DNA from: Pikeienuella piscinae
GTDB lineage: Bacteria > Pseudomonadota > Alphaproteobacteria > Rhodobacterales > Rhodobacteraceae
Length of the DNA: 64,000 bases
Reading direction: 5' to 3'
NCBI RefSeq assembly: GCF_011044155.1
Contig: NZ_CP049056.1
Coordinates: forward strand, 124,001-188,000
Below the pieces are notes generated by a model. That model did no database searches. It saw only the letters and a list, made by a program, of their open reading frames with translations, and had not been told where the DNA came from. Each line of letters opens with the position of its first letter. Position 1 is the first letter of the stretch. A program made the translations under genes and the position numbers. Of the stretch, positions 44,249 to 53,614 are shown piece after piece.

Positions 44249-44300
44249 GAAGGTCCTGAACCGGGCCCGCCCGCTGCGGGCCTCGTCGAAACCTATCCTC

Positions 44301-45716
44301 TCAGCCGAGTTTCGCAAGCAGTCGAACAACCCAGGGGATCAGATTGCTCTGGAAAAGGCGCGGCGCAAAATAGGCGCTGGCGACGCTCTTCGCCAGTTCG
44401 CCGTAGGTGGGGTAGGGCGCGACGAAGCCGGCGACATCGCCGATCTTCAGCCCTTTGGAGATCGCCAGCGCCCAGATCGAGATCAGATCGCCGGCATGTG
44501 CGCCGACAATGGAGGCGCCGACGGGGCGACCCCTGACGATCATCACCTTGGAGAAGCCGGCCGTGCGGTTCTCGGTCAGCGCGCGGTCATTGGCGCCATA
44601 TTCGGCGCGGTGAACCTCCAGCGCCGCGCCGTGCTTCTCTCGCGCATCGGTTTCCGTCAGGCCGACCTGCGCCAGCTCCGGATCGGTGAAGGTCGCGCGG
44701 GGGATCATGTCGGAGCGCGCCTGGACGGGTAGGCGGAAAAGCGCCGAACGAATGACAAGCCCGGCCTGATAGGCAGCGAGATGGGTGAACTGCGCGCCGC
44801 CTGCGGCGTCGCCGATGGCGTAGATGCGGCGATTGGTCGTACGCAAGCCCTTGTCGACCTTCACACCGGTCTTGGAGCGTTCGACCCCCGCGGCTTCGAG
44901 GCCGAGATCGTCGATCTCGGCGCGACGGCCGGTCGCGACGAGAAGGGCGTCGGCGCGGAGCGTCTCGCCGTCCTTCAGGCGCAGGAGGGTCTCATTCCCG
45001 ACCCGATCCACAGCAGAAATCGTTGCGCCTTCGCGGATCTCGACCCCCTCGGCGCGAAGCGCGCTGACGACGACGGCCGACAGTTCGGGGTCTTCGCGCG
45101 ACAGCGCGGTCGCGGCTTCCAGAACGGTGACCTCGCAGCCGAGACGGCGATGCGCCTGCGCCATCTCCAGGCCAATCGGCCCGGCGCCGATGATGGCGAG
45201 GCGCGCAGGGCGGTCGCGCAAACCGAAAATCGTCTCGTTGGTCAGATAACCGGCTTCCTCCAACCCCGTAATCGGCGGCGCGGCTGGGCGCGAGCCGGTG
45301 GCGATGACGAAGCGGCGGGCGCGGATGCGATTCTCGCCGGCCTCGACCTCGCGCGGGCTGGTGAAGCGGGCCATCGCGCGGATCACGGTGACGCCGAGGC
45401 CGGTGAAGCGCTCCTCGGAATCATGTGGCGCAATCGCGTCGATCGCCGAACGGACGTAGTCCTTCGCCGCGGCGAAATCGATCTCGGGGGCGACGGGGTG
45501 GACGCCGAATTGGGCCCCGGCGCTCATCGCGTGGGCGGCCTTGGCGGCGGCGAGGAGCGCTTTCGACGGGACGCAGCCATGGTTGAGGCAGTCACCCCCC
45601 ATTTCCGCGCCCTCGATCAGAACGACCGAGGCGCCCATCTGCGCCGCGCCGGCGGCGACGGATAGGCCGCCGGAACCGGCGCCGATGACGCAGAGATCGG
45701 GTTCGACTATCGTCAT
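44301..45716 (-). CDS. Mercuric reductase-like FAD/NAD(P) pyridine nucleotide-disulfide oxidoreductase
   Basis: The 471-residue flavoprotein has an N-terminal FAD fold (LCVIGAGSGGLSVAAGAAQ), the redox-active Cys43/Cys48 pair (GGDCLNHGCVPSK), a NAD(P) fold (LAIIGAGPIGLEMAQ), IYAIGDAAG and the C-terminal interface VAPYPTYGELAKS. It lacks the N-terminal heavy-metal domain and the C-terminal Cys pair of true MerA, and also lacks the lipoamide dehydrogenase HP motif, so the substrate is open. The start overlaps the stop of the TVP38 gene (ATGA), the pairing commonly seen in proteobacteria. Confidence 0.9.
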   Translation of the reverse strand: MTIVEPDLCVIGAGSGGLSVAAGAAQMGASVVLIEGAEMGGDCLNHGCVPSKALLAAAKAAHAMSAGAQFGVHPVAPEIDFAAAKDYVRSAIDAIAPHDSEERFTGLGVTVIRAMARFTSPREVEAGENRIRARRFVIATGSRPAAPPITGLEEAGYLTNETIFGLRDRPARLAIIGAGPIGLEMAQAHRRLGCEVTVLEAATALSREDPELSAVVVSALRAEGVEIREGATISAVDRVGNETLLRLKDGETLRADALLVATGRRAEIDDLGLEAAGVERSKTGVKVDKGLRTTNRRIYAIGDAAGGAQFTHLAAYQAGLVIRSALFRLPVQARSDMIPRATFTDPELAQVGLTETDAREKHGAALEVHRAEYGANDRALTENRTAGFSKVMIVRGRPVGASIVGAHAGDLISIWALAISKGLKIGDVAGFVAPYPTYGELAKSVASAYFAPRLFQSNLIPWVVRLLAKLG

Positions 45717-46438
45717 CGGCTGTCTCCAGGGCGTTGTCGTCGGATCAGCCGAACGAAGATCGGCAGCGCCGAGAGCGCGGCGAGTCCGAGCAGGGGAAGA
45801 AGCACTTGCGGCTCGAAGATCAGCCCGAGATCGGGCGTTCCGCCGGCCTCGAACACCACGCCGAGGCCGGCGCCGACAGAGGCGTAGACGAGGGCGCCGG
45901 GGATAATGCCGACAAACGTCGTCCAAGCGTAATTGAACGTCGTGGCGCCGAGAAAAGCGGGAACAAGATTGGCGGCGAAGAAAGGGATGGCTGGCACCAG
46001 CCGCATCATCAACAGAAAGCTGATTTCGTTGGCGCGAAAGCCCTCCTCGGCCTTCTTGACCCAGCCGCCCGCGCGGGCGCGCAGCGCGTCGCCGAGCCCG
46101 GTTCTGGCGGCGAGGAAGATCGCGAGCGCGCCGGCGGTGGCGCCGGTGACGGCGAGGACCGCGCCGATGAAGGGCCCGAAGAGGAAACCGCCGGCCAGCG
46201 TCAGCGCAAGCCCGCCGGGAAAGGAGAGCGCGGTCGCGACGGCGTAGAGCGCGGCGTAGGTGAGAGCGGCGAGCGCATAATGCGCGTCGCGCCAGGCGAG
46301 AAGCGTCTCGCGGTTGTCGCGAAGCGCGTCGAAGCTGAGATAGTCGCGCCCGAAGGCGTAGAGAAGAATTGCGCCCAGAAACGCCAGCGCGAGCGGCGCG
46401 GCGCGTCTGAGCGAGAGCGTGGCGTTGGTCTCTTTCAT
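45713..46438 (-). CDS. TVP38/TMEM64 family (VTT domain) membrane protein
   Basis: The 241-residue protein has five or six hydrophobic segments and the VTT-domain run FPGGLALTLAGGFLFGPFIGAVLAV..GATAGALAIFLAAR plus NEISFLLMMRLVPAIPFFAANLVPAFLG. This is the DedA-related family, which may act as lipid scramblases. It is the first gene of a minus-strand unit with the flavoprotein and histidine kinase, and is divergent from rpmH. Confidence 0.9.
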   Translation of the reverse strand: MKETNATLSLRRAAPLALAFLGAILLYAFGRDYLSFDALRDNRETLLAWRDAHYALAALTYAALYAVATALSFPGGLALTLAGGFLFGPFIGAVLAVTGATAGALAIFLAARTGLGDALRARAGGWVKKAEEGFRANEISFLLMMRLVPAIPFFAANLVPAFLGATTFNYAWTTFVGIIPGALVYASVGAGLGVVFEAGGTPDLGLIFEPQVLLPLLGLAALSALPIFVRLIRRQRPGDSR

Positions 46439-46627
46439 CTTGGCTCCGCGCTACGCTGGATCGGACGCGCAGGCCAGTGGCTTTCGGCCCGACTGACACG
46501 AGCGTGATGCGATGTCATCCGCGCCGCCACGGTTTGCGCGACGCCTTCGCCACGGTGGAAGGCGGCGACGAGCGGAAGGGCGTCCTCCAGCCGTTCGGGG
46601 CCGAGGGGCGCGGGATCGGCGCGGGAA

Positions 46628-46656
46628 TTGACAGGGCGCGCGGGCGCGCGTATCTC
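46628..46656 (+). promoter_or_regulatory. Promoter of the rpmH operon (sigma-70 type)
   Basis: TTGACA at 46628-46633 and TATCTC at 46651-46656 are separated by exactly 17 bases. The site lies 65 bp upstream of the rpmH ATG (46721) in the only gap large enough to drive the rpmH-rnpA-yidD-ttcA transcript. A near-perfect -35 and a good -10 make it a strong candidate. Confidence 0.75.
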
Positions 46657-46720
46657 ACCACCTCCGAATTCAGGGCGCGCTCTGGCGCTCGCCCGACGCA
46701 TGTGACGAAGGACCGAAGCG

Positions 46721-46855
46721 ATGAAACGCACCTTTCAGCCGAGCAACCTCGTGCGCGCCCGTCGCCACGGCTTCCGCGCCCGGATGGCCACGAAGAATGG
46801 CCGCAAGATCCTGAACGCGCGCCGCAATCGTGGTCGGAAGTCGCTCTCGGCCTGA
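46721..46855 (+). CDS. rpmH: 50S ribosomal protein L34
   Basis: The 44-residue ribosomal protein has the invariant sequence [20 protein letters not shown] and ends in [11 protein letters not shown]. It is a basic protein of the large subunit. It is followed four bases later by rnpA, as in most bacteria. Length and sequence are fully typical. Confidence 0.97.
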   Translation: MKRTFQPSNLVRARRHGFRARMATKNGRKILNARRNRGRKSLSA

Positions 46856-46859
46856 GCCG

Positions 46860-47306
46860 ATGACGGCGCCGGGGACCGGCGCGACCGACGCCCGCATCAC
46901 GGAGAGCTCCGGCGACGGCTCCGCCTCTGGCGGGGTCGTTCCGATTCGCCCCGAGCGGATCCGCAAACGCCGCGATTTCCTCGCCGCCGCGCGGGCCCGG
47001 CGCCACACCTGCCCGGGATTTCTGCTTCAGGGCCGGAAACGCGGCCCGGGCGAGAAGGCCGACCCTGACGCGCTCCGCGTCGGCTTCACCTGTTCCAAGA
47101 AGGTCGGCAACGCGGTGGCCCGCAACCGGGCGAAACGGCGCCTTCGGGCGATCGCGGCGCAGGTGCTGCCGCTGCGCGGCCGTCCGGGCTGGGATTATGT
47201 GCTGATCGGGCGGGCGGGGGTGACAGCGACACGGTCTTTCAGTGATTTGCTGGGTGACCTTGAGACCGCGCTTTCACGCGTACACGCGCCGAAGGCGCGG
47301 CGATGA
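46860..47306 (+). CDS. rnpA: Ribonuclease P protein component
   Basis: The 148-residue protein carries the RnpA signature [24 protein letters not shown] and the N-terminal [16 protein letters not shown]. It binds the RNA encoded by rnpB about 4 kb away. The N-terminal 35 residues before IRKRRDF are longer than in many homologues and not conserved, so a start a little further in is possible. It is coupled to yidD by an ATGA overlap. Confidence 0.95.
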   Translation: MTAPGTGATDARITESSGDGSASGGVVPIRPERIRKRRDFLAAARARRHTCPGFLLQGRKRGPGEKADPDALRVGFTCSKKVGNAVARNRAKRRLRAIAAQVLPLRGRPGWDYVLIGRAGVTATRSFSDLLGDLETALSRVHAPKARR

Positions 47307-47545
47307 GTCCGGCCGCCCATATCGTGGCGCTGCCGGTCCGGCTCTATCGCGCGACGCTTTCGCCATGGGTCGGCATGAACTGCCGCTATCAGCCGACCTG
47401 CTCGGCGTATGCGCTGGAGGCGCTGGAGGCGCACGGGGCGCTCAAGGGCGGCTGGCTGACCCTGCGGCGGATTTTGCGCTGCCATCCTTTCGGCGGTTCG
47501 GGCTACGACCCGCCGCCGGAGCGAAAGAAGAAACCCGATGCTTGA
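47303..47545 (+). CDS. yidD: Membrane protein insertion efficiency factor YidD
   Basis: The 80-residue protein has the YidD signature [36 protein letters not shown] and [13 protein letters not shown]. It is thought to assist YidC-dependent membrane insertion. The stop lies inside ttcA (eight-base overlap). Unlike many genomes, yidC does not follow; ttcA does. Confidence 0.95.
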   Translation: MSPAAHIVALPVRLYRATLSPWVGMNCRYQPTCSAYALEALEAHGALKGGWLTLRRILRCHPFGGSGYDPPPERKKKPDA

Positions 47546-48356
47546 TTCCCAGCCCGCGCTTTTCAACGACATGCCGTCGAGCGGCGCGTTCGCCAAGCTC
47601 CGCAAACGCATCATCCGCGAGACGCGCGAGGCGCTAGAAGCCTATGGCATGGTCCGGCGCGGCGCGCGCTGGCTGGTCTGCGTCTCCGGCGGCAAGGACA
47701 GCTACACGTTGCTGGCGGCGCTGCTGGATCTGCAATGGCGCGGTCTGCTGCCGGTTGAGATTCTCGCCTGTAATCTCGATCAGGGTCAGCCGGGATTCGA
47801 TGCGTCGATCCTGCCGGATTTCCTGACGAGGATCGGGGTCGCGCACCGGATCGAGCGGCGGGACACCTATTCCATCGTCACCGAGAAAGTGCCGGAAGGG
47901 CGAACCTTCTGCGCGCTCTGCTCGCGGCTCCGGCGCGGCAATCTCTATCGCATCGCGCGGGAGGAAGGGTGTGAGGCGGTGGTTCTCGGCCATCACCGCG
48001 ACGACATGCTGGAAACATTCTTCCTCAACCTCTTTCATGGCGGCAAGCTGGCGACGATGCCGCCGAAACTCCTGAACGACGAGGGCGATCTTCTGGTCCT
48101 GCGCCCACTCGCCCATGTCGCGGAGGCCGATTGCGCGCGCTTCGCGGCGGCGATGAACTTCCCGATCATTCCCTGCGATCTCTGCGGCTCCCAGGAGGGG
48201 TTGCAGCGGGCGCAGATAAAGCGATTGCTGGATGAGTGGGAGGCGCGCAGCCCGGGCCGCCGTCAGGTCATGTTCCGCGCGCTGCGGAACGCCAACCCCA
48301 GCCATCTGCTGGATTCAGGTCTTTTCGATTTCAGCGCGCTGACGCCGGAGAGGTGA
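47538..48356 (+). CDS. ttcA: tRNA 2-thiocytidine(32) synthetase TtcA
   Basis: The 272-residue protein has the PP-loop SGGKDS at 50-55 and CxxC pairs Cys125/Cys128 and Cys213/Cys216 that hold the [4Fe-4S] cluster used for thiolation. Length and motif spacing match TtcA. It makes 2-thiocytidine at position 32 of some tRNAs. It begins inside yidD and is transcribed with rpmH-rnpA-yidD. A stretch of alternating GC follows its stop (48358-48377). Confidence 0.95.
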   Translation: MLDSQPALFNDMPSSGAFAKLRKRIIRETREALEAYGMVRRGARWLVCVSGGKDSYTLLAALLDLQWRGLLPVEILACNLDQGQPGFDASILPDFLTRIGVAHRIERRDTYSIVTEKVPEGRTFCALCSRLRRGNLYRIAREEGCEAVVLGHHRDDMLETFFLNLFHGGKLATMPPKLLNDEGDLLVLRPLAHVAEADCARFAAAMNFPIIPCDLCGSQEGLQRAQIKRLLDEWEARSPGRRQVMFRALRNANPSHLLDSGLFDFSALTPER

Positions 48357-48357
48357 A

Positions 48358-48377
48358 GCGCGCGCACGCGCGCGCGC
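48358..48377. repeat. Alternating G/C (purine-pyrimidine) tract
   Basis: Two bases after the ttcA stop (48354-48356), a 20-base stretch alternates G and C with one A. Such tracts can form left-handed DNA or self-pairing RNA. No coding role is apparent; it may be only a composition effect of the G+C-rich genome. Confidence 0.5.
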
Positions 48378-48434
48378 CGTCGAGATTTACAAATCCGCGC
48401 GCGCGGCTAGGGTCTGGCCATCAAGGAGAATCCG

Positions 48435-49853
48435 ATGGCAGACACCCCCCTTTGGCGCCTCGGCGCCGCCGAAACCGCCGCCAGAATCGCTGCGGGAGAT
48501 ATCTCCGCGCGCGACGTCATCGGCACAGCCGTCGAGCGGATGCATGCAGTCAATCCGAAGCTCAACGCGGTCGTCGCCGATCTCTCGGAGGAGGCGATGG
48601 CGGCGGCGCAGGCGCTGGATGAGAAACAGGCGAGGGGTGAATCGCTCGGCCCGCTGCATGGCGTTCCGGTCACCATCAAGGTGAATGTCGATCAGAAAGG
48701 CTGGGCGACGACGAATGGCGTGCCCGCGCTGGCGGGGAACTTCGCCAAGGAGGACGCGCCCGTCGTCGCAAACCTGAAGAAGGCCGGGGCGGTGGTGATC
48801 GGGCGGACGAACACGCCGGAATTCTCTTTCCGCGCCGATACGGATAACCCGCTGCATGGCCGTACAAACAACCCCTGGGGCGACCATGTCTCGCCCGGCG
48901 GATCGTCGGGCGGGGCTGGCTCCTCGGTGATGATGGGGATCGGCGCGCTTGCGCATGGCAACGACATTGGCGGCAGCCTGCGCTTTCCCGCCGCCGCCAA
49001 TGGCGCGGCGACCGTGAAGCCGGGCATCGGGCGGGTTCCGGCCTTCAACCCCTCACAAAGGGTCGAGCGCGGCATGCTCGCGCAGGCGATGTCGGTTCAG
49101 GGACTGATCGCGCGGCGCGCCGACGATGTGCGGACCGGCATGCGCGCGCTCATCGCCCCTGACGCGCGCGATCCTTGGATGGTGGAGGCGCCCTTCGACG
49201 GCGCGCCGGTCGAGGGGCCGATCAAGGTCGCGTTCACCAAGGAGACGTTCGAGTTCGACCTTCATCCCGATGTCGAAGCGGCGCTGGATGCGGCGGCGGC
49301 GGCGCTTTCCGACGCCGGCTACGAAGTGGTCGAGACGGAGGCGCCGATGGTGCGCGAGATCGCCCATGACGGCTATCGCGCGCTGATGGGCGAGGTCGAG
49401 GGGCTGATGGGCCCCGATATCCGCAATTACGGCTCCGAGACGATCAAGGCCGTGTTCGCCAGCTACCATGAGCTTTTTCCGCCCTTCATCGGAGACGAGC
49501 TGCTGCGCGCGATGGCGAAGCGGACCTTTTACGCCCGCGCCTGGTCGAAATTCCTGGAGGCGTATCCGCTTGTCCTAACGCCATTTCTTCCGGCGCCGTT
49601 CTTCCGGCCGAACCGCGACGCCGAGGGCGTGGAGGGCGCGCGTGAGGCGCTCGGCTCCGCCATCTGGTCCTATTCGATGAACTATCTCGCGCTTCCCGCC
49701 GGCAACATTCCGGCGCATTTCAACGGCGTGCAGCCGATCTCGGTCCAGATCGTCGGTCGGCGGTTTCGCGAGGACCTGATCCTCGACGCCTGCGAGGCGG
49801 TCGAGACCCGCGTCGGGGTGATGGCTGAACGGCTCTGGGCGCGCGAATCCTGA
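48435..49853 (+). CDS. Amidase (amidase signature family)
   Basis: The 472-residue enzyme has the signature-family triad: Lys82 in VPVTIKVN, Ser157 in SPGGSSGG and Ser181 in NDIGGSLRFP; the 24-residue spacing between the two serines matches the family. It hydrolyses amides (possibly indoleacetamide, or small organic amides) and could also be related to aspartyl/glutamyl amidotransferase subunits, but no GatB/C neighbours are present. It has its own upstream gap of 78 bp with AAGGAGAA before the ATG. Confidence 0.92.
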   Translation: MADTPLWRLGAAETAARIAAGDISARDVIGTAVERMHAVNPKLNAVVADLSEEAMAAAQALDEKQARGESLGPLHGVPVTIKVNVDQKGWATTNGVPALAGNFAKEDAPVVANLKKAGAVVIGRTNTPEFSFRADTDNPLHGRTNNPWGDHVSPGGSSGGAGSSVMMGIGALAHGNDIGGSLRFPAAANGAATVKPGIGRVPAFNPSQRVERGMLAQAMSVQGLIARRADDVRTGMRALIAPDARDPWMVEAPFDGAPVEGPIKVAFTKETFEFDLHPDVEAALDAAAAALSDAGYEVVETEAPMVREIAHDGYRALMGEVEGLMGPDIRNYGSETIKAVFASYHELFPPFIGDELLRAMAKRTFYARAWSKFLEAYPLVLTPFLPAPFFRPNRDAEGVEGAREALGSAIWSYSMNYLALPAGNIPAHFNGVQPISVQIVGRRFREDLILDACEAVETRVGVMAERLWARES

Positions 49854-49857
49854 GGCG

Positions 49858-50364
49858 ATGCTGCCGGATATTCTGGCGGCGGAGCTTGACGTTGTCTTTT
49901 GCGGCGTCGCCGCGGGTCGACGCTCGGCGGAGGTCGGCATGTACTACGCCGGGCCGGGCAACCGGTTCTGGACGATATTGTCCGAGACCGGTCTCACCCC
50001 GCGCCTGCTGTCGCCTGAAATGGCGGGCGAGCTTCTCCATGTGGGGATCGGTCTGACCGATCTCGCGAAGGACGCCTCCGGCGCTGACAGCGAGATCCCG
50101 CGCAGCGCGCTCGCGCCCGCGCGTCTGGTGGAGCTGCTGGAGACCTGGCGGCCGGCGATCGTCGCGTTCAATGGCAAATATGCGGCCCGCACGGCGCTCG
50201 GTCGGCCGGTGGATTACGGCGAGCAGACCGGGCTTTCGCTCGGCGGCGCCACCCCTTGGGTGCTTCCGTCCACATCCGGCGCGGCGCGGCGCTACTGGTC
50301 GGTGGAGCCTTGGCGCGGGCTTGCCGCGACGGTCCGGAGCTTTCGCGCTGCGCGTCGCTCGTGA
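49858..50364 (+). CDS. mug: G/U mismatch-specific DNA glycosylase
   Basis: The 168-residue protein matches Mug: LDVVFCGVAAGRRSAEVGMYYAGPGNRFW, ELLHVGIGLTDLAK, PAIVAFNGKYAAR and VLPSTSGAARRYW. It removes uracil or ethenocytosine opposite guanine. The start four bases after the amidase stop (TGAGGCGATG) indicates co-transcription. Confidence 0.9.
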   Translation: MLPDILAAELDVVFCGVAAGRRSAEVGMYYAGPGNRFWTILSETGLTPRLLSPEMAGELLHVGIGLTDLAKDASGADSEIPRSALAPARLVELLETWRPAIVAFNGKYAARTALGRPVDYGEQTGLSLGGATPWVLPSTSGAARRYWSVEPWRGLAATVRSFRAARRS

Positions 50365-50418
50365 TTGTATTGCAGCGCACAATCGGCTTTACTTCCGTGT
50401 CAGGAGAAGCAAGCGCGC

Positions 50419-51825
50419 ATGTTCAACGAGATGTCCGGCGAAGACGGGGTGACGCGATCGGCCTATGAGGGTGTCGCGCGCTGGATCGATGAGACGGGCG
50501 TCGACGCGCTGCTGCTGAAGACCGAGGAGGCGGAGGCGATCTTCCGCCGTATCGGCATCACCTTTGCGGTTTACGGCGAGGGGGGCGACCCTGAACGGCT
50601 GATCCCGTTCGATCTCATTCCACGGGTTTTCGATGCGCATGAGTGGCGCCGGCTGGACCGCGGCATCAAGCAGCGCGCCCGCGCGCTGAACGCCTTCCTC
50701 TGGGATGTCTATCACCGCGGCGAGATCCTGAAGGCCGGGATCGTGCCGGAGCGGCTGGTTTATCAGAACGCGGCCTTTCTGCCGGAGATGATCGGAGTCG
50801 ATCCGCCGGGCCGGGTCTATTCGCATATCGTCGGCATCGACATCGTGAGGACGGGCGAGAACTCCTTTCAGGTGTTGGAGGACAATTGCCGCACGCCCTC
50901 GGGCGTCTCCTACAAGCTGGAGACGCGTGCGATCATGATGCGGATGTTTCCCGAGCTCTTTCAATCTCTCTCGATTCAGCCGGTGGACGACTATCCGGAT
51001 TTGCTCAGAAAGACGCTTGAGGAAGTGGCGCCGCCGGCCTGCAAGGGCGATCCGACGGTGGTGATCATGACGCCCGGATCGCTCAACTCCGCCTATTACG
51101 AACATTCCTTTCTCGCCGACAGGATGGGGGTGGATCTCGTCGAGCCGCAGGATCTTTTCGTCGATGAGGGCCGCGTCTGGATGCGGACGACGCAGGGGCC
51201 GAAGCGGGTCGATGTGATCTACCGGCGGATCGACGACGATTTCCTCGACCCGATCACCTTTCGCGCCGACAGCGTTCTCGGCGTGCCTGGACTGATGCAG
51301 GTCTATCGGACCGGCGGCGTCACCATCTGTTCGGCGCCCGGGGCGGGCGTCGCGGATGACAAGGCGGTCTATTGCTACGTGCCGGAGATGATTCGTTTCT
51401 ACCTTGGCGAGACGGCGATCCTCGAAAACGTGCCGACATGGCGTTGTTCGGAGCCGGATGAACTGAGCCATGTTCTCGCCAATCTCGGTGATATGGTGGT
51501 GAAGGAGGTGCACGGCTCCGGCGGGTATGGAATGTTGATCGGCCCGAAGGCGACGGCGGAGGAGATCGAAGCCTACGCCAGTCGGATCAGGGCGGAGCCC
51601 GCCGATTTCATCGCTCAGCCGACGTTGGAATTGTCTGCCTCGCCCTCGCTCGCCGGCGGCGGCATCGCGGCGCGGCATGTCGATCTCAGGCCCTATTGCA
51701 TGGTCGGCGCGGACATGCGCCTCGCCCCCGGCGGGCTGACGCGGGTCGCGCTGCGCGAAGGCTCGCTCGTCGTCAATTCGAGCCAGGGCGGCGGCGTGAA
51801 GGACACGTGGGTGCTGTCGGAATGA
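50419..51825 (+). CDS. Circularly permuted ATP-grasp protein of the Anbu operon
   Basis: The 468-residue protein belongs to the CP-ATP-grasp family: YEGVARWIDETGVDALL at the N-terminus, DLIPRVFDAHEWRRLDRGIKQRARALNAFLWDVYH, DNCRTPSGVSYKLETR, VIMTPGSLNSAYYEH, and KEVHGSGGYGMLIGPKA near the end. Members may ligate small peptides. The start at 50419 (MFNEMSGEDG) follows AGGAGAA; a TTG at 50365 is unlikely. It heads the Anbu operon of four genes. Confidence 0.92.
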   Translation: MFNEMSGEDGVTRSAYEGVARWIDETGVDALLLKTEEAEAIFRRIGITFAVYGEGGDPERLIPFDLIPRVFDAHEWRRLDRGIKQRARALNAFLWDVYHRGEILKAGIVPERLVYQNAAFLPEMIGVDPPGRVYSHIVGIDIVRTGENSFQVLEDNCRTPSGVSYKLETRAIMMRMFPELFQSLSIQPVDDYPDLLRKTLEEVAPPACKGDPTVVIMTPGSLNSAYYEHSFLADRMGVDLVEPQDLFVDEGRVWMRTTQGPKRVDVIYRRIDDDFLDPITFRADSVLGVPGLMQVYRTGGVTICSAPGAGVADDKAVYCYVPEMIRFYLGETAILENVPTWRCSEPDELSHVLANLGDMVVKEVHGSGGYGMLIGPKATAEEIEAYASRIRAEPADFIAQPTLELSASPSLAGGGIAARHVDLRPYCMVGADMRLAPGGLTRVALREGSLVVNSSQGGGVKDTWVLSE

Positions 51826-51847
51826 GCACCGCGAGAGGAAAACGGGC

Positions 51848-52774
51848 GTGCTGAGCCGGGCGGCCGAGAACCTCTTCTGGACCGCGCGCTATCTGGAGCG
51901 CGCGGAGGCCGCCGCGCGGCTCATCGAGATGGGCCAGCGCATGACGCTGATCCCGGGACCGGGGCGCGACGAATGGCGCTCCGTCGCCGCGGTCGCCGGG
52001 GCCGCGCATCTTTTCGAGGACGAAGAGCGGATCACCGAGGCGCGCATCGTCGAGAAACTGGTGCTCTGCCCGGAGACCCCTGCGTCGATCCGCTATTGCC
52101 TGAATCGCGCGCGGGAGAACGCGCGCGCGGTGCGCACCGCGATCACCGCCGAGATGTGGGAGGCGCTGAACGACGGCTGGCGCCGGCTGGAGATGGCTGA
52201 CCCAGGCGCCGCCAACCGAGAATTGCCGGCGATCATCGACTGGGTGAAAACCCGCGCGGCGGTGTTCCGCGGCGCCTCGGAAACCTCGATGCTCAGGACG
52301 GACGGCTATTATTTCCTGCGCATTGGCGGGCTTCTGGAACGGTCCGAACTGACCTTGCGGCTGCTCGACGTGAAATATTACGTGCTGCTGCCGGAGACCG
52401 AGACCGTCGGCGGCGGGCGCGACCATCATCAATGGACCTCGGTGCTGCATGCGACATCGGCATCGCGGGCCTATCATCACGTGTATCGGGGCGATTTCAG
52501 CCCGTGGAAGATCACCGACTTTCTGATCCTCAACCAGCGTTTCCCGCGCTCCGTCGCTTATTGTTACAATGAGCTTTCACGCTATCTCGGGCTCCTTGCA
52601 CTCGCCTACGGGCGGCGGGACCACTGCCACATGCTGGCCGGCGAAATGGTCGCGCGGCTGGCCGATGTGGAGATGGGGGAACTGTTTCAAACCGGCCTGC
52701 ATGAGTTCACGACCGAGGCGCTTCAACACAATGCGCGGCTTTCGGCCGCGATCTCCCGCGCCTATCACTTCTGA
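51848..52774 (+). CDS. Alpha-E domain-containing protein of the Anbu operon
   Basis: The 308-residue protein is all-helical with the family opening LSRAAENLFWTARYLERAEA and the segment YYVLLPETETVGGGRDHHQW near residue 180. It starts with GTG at 51848. Alpha-E domains are always found with CP-ATP-grasp proteins. The gene sits between the ATP-grasp and transglutaminase genes with short gaps, and its function is not known. Confidence 0.9.
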   Translation: MLSRAAENLFWTARYLERAEAAARLIEMGQRMTLIPGPGRDEWRSVAAVAGAAHLFEDEERITEARIVEKLVLCPETPASIRYCLNRARENARAVRTAITAEMWEALNDGWRRLEMADPGAANRELPAIIDWVKTRAAVFRGASETSMLRTDGYYFLRIGGLLERSELTLRLLDVKYYVLLPETETVGGGRDHHQWTSVLHATSASRAYHHVYRGDFSPWKITDFLILNQRFPRSVAYCYNELSRYLGLLALAYGRRDHCHMLAGEMVARLADVEMGELFQTGLHEFTTEALQHNARLSAAISRAYHF

Positions 52775-52780
52775 GGTCCG

Positions 52781-53599
52781 ATGCTGCTCTCGATCCGCCA
52801 CCGCACGTTCTACCGCTACGATCCGCCCGCCGCCCGCGTGGCGCTGAAACTGCGGCTCTACCCGGCGGTCACCGCCGCGCAGACGCCGCGTTCATGGTCG
52901 GTGACGGTGAACGGCGAGGCGCCGCATATGCGGCTGGCGAACGGCTATGGAGACGAGGAATCGGTCTGGCTCGCCCATGACGGCGCCGAAGAGGTGGAGA
53001 TCGTCGCCGAAGGCGTAGTCGAGACGCGCGACGTTCACGGCGTGCTGCGCGGCTGGCGCATGGCTGCGCGCCCGGCGATGTTCCTGCGAAAGACGCCGCT
53101 GACGGCGCCGGATGAAGCGATCACGGCGCTGGCGAAGGAAGCGACGGCGGGCAAGACCGGGATCAGCGCCGCGCACGCGCTTTCCGAAGCGGTGCGCGAT
53201 GCGGTGGATTACCGTCCCGGCGCGACGACGGCGAAGACGACGGCGGCGGAGACGTTGAATCTGGGCGCCGGGGTCTGTCAGGACCATACGCATCTACTGA
53301 TCTCGGGGGCGCGTTCGCTCGGCGCGGCTGCGCGCTATGTGGTCGGCTATCTGATGGTCGGCGAGGGCGATCAGCCAGAGCTTTCGACAGAGCAGGAGAC
53401 GCACGCCTGGGCGGAAATCTGGATCGACTCGCTCGGCTGGGTCGGTTTCGACGCTTCGAACCGGATTTGTCCGACCGATCACTATGTGCGGCTGGCCGCG
53501 GGGCTTGACGCGCCCGATGCGGCGCCCCTACGTGGATCAATCACTGGCGCCGCCGAAGAGACGCTCGAGGCCGACGTCCAGGTGACCCAGGCTCAATAA
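52781..53599 (+). CDS. Transglutaminase-like protein of the Anbu operon
   Basis: The 272-residue protein has an N-terminal beta-domain (LLSIRHRTFYRYDPPAARVALKL) and a papain-like transglutaminase core with Cys166 (GAGVCQDHTH), His208 (ETHAWAEIW) and Asp224 (VGFDASN). These three are the catalytic triad, so it could cleave or crosslink peptides. It is the third of four co-directional genes ending in Anbu. Confidence 0.92.
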   Translation: MLLSIRHRTFYRYDPPAARVALKLRLYPAVTAAQTPRSWSVTVNGEAPHMRLANGYGDEESVWLAHDGAEEVEIVAEGVVETRDVHGVLRGWRMAARPAMFLRKTPLTAPDEAITALAKEATAGKTGISAAHALSEAVRDAVDYRPGATTAKTTAAETLNLGAGVCQDHTHLLISGARSLGAAARYVVGYLMVGEGDQPELSTEQETHAWAEIWIDSLGWVGFDASNRICPTDHYVRLAAGLDAPDAAPLRGSITGAAEETLEADVQVTQAQ

Positions 53600-53614
53600 C
53601 CCGAGGATGGTCTG

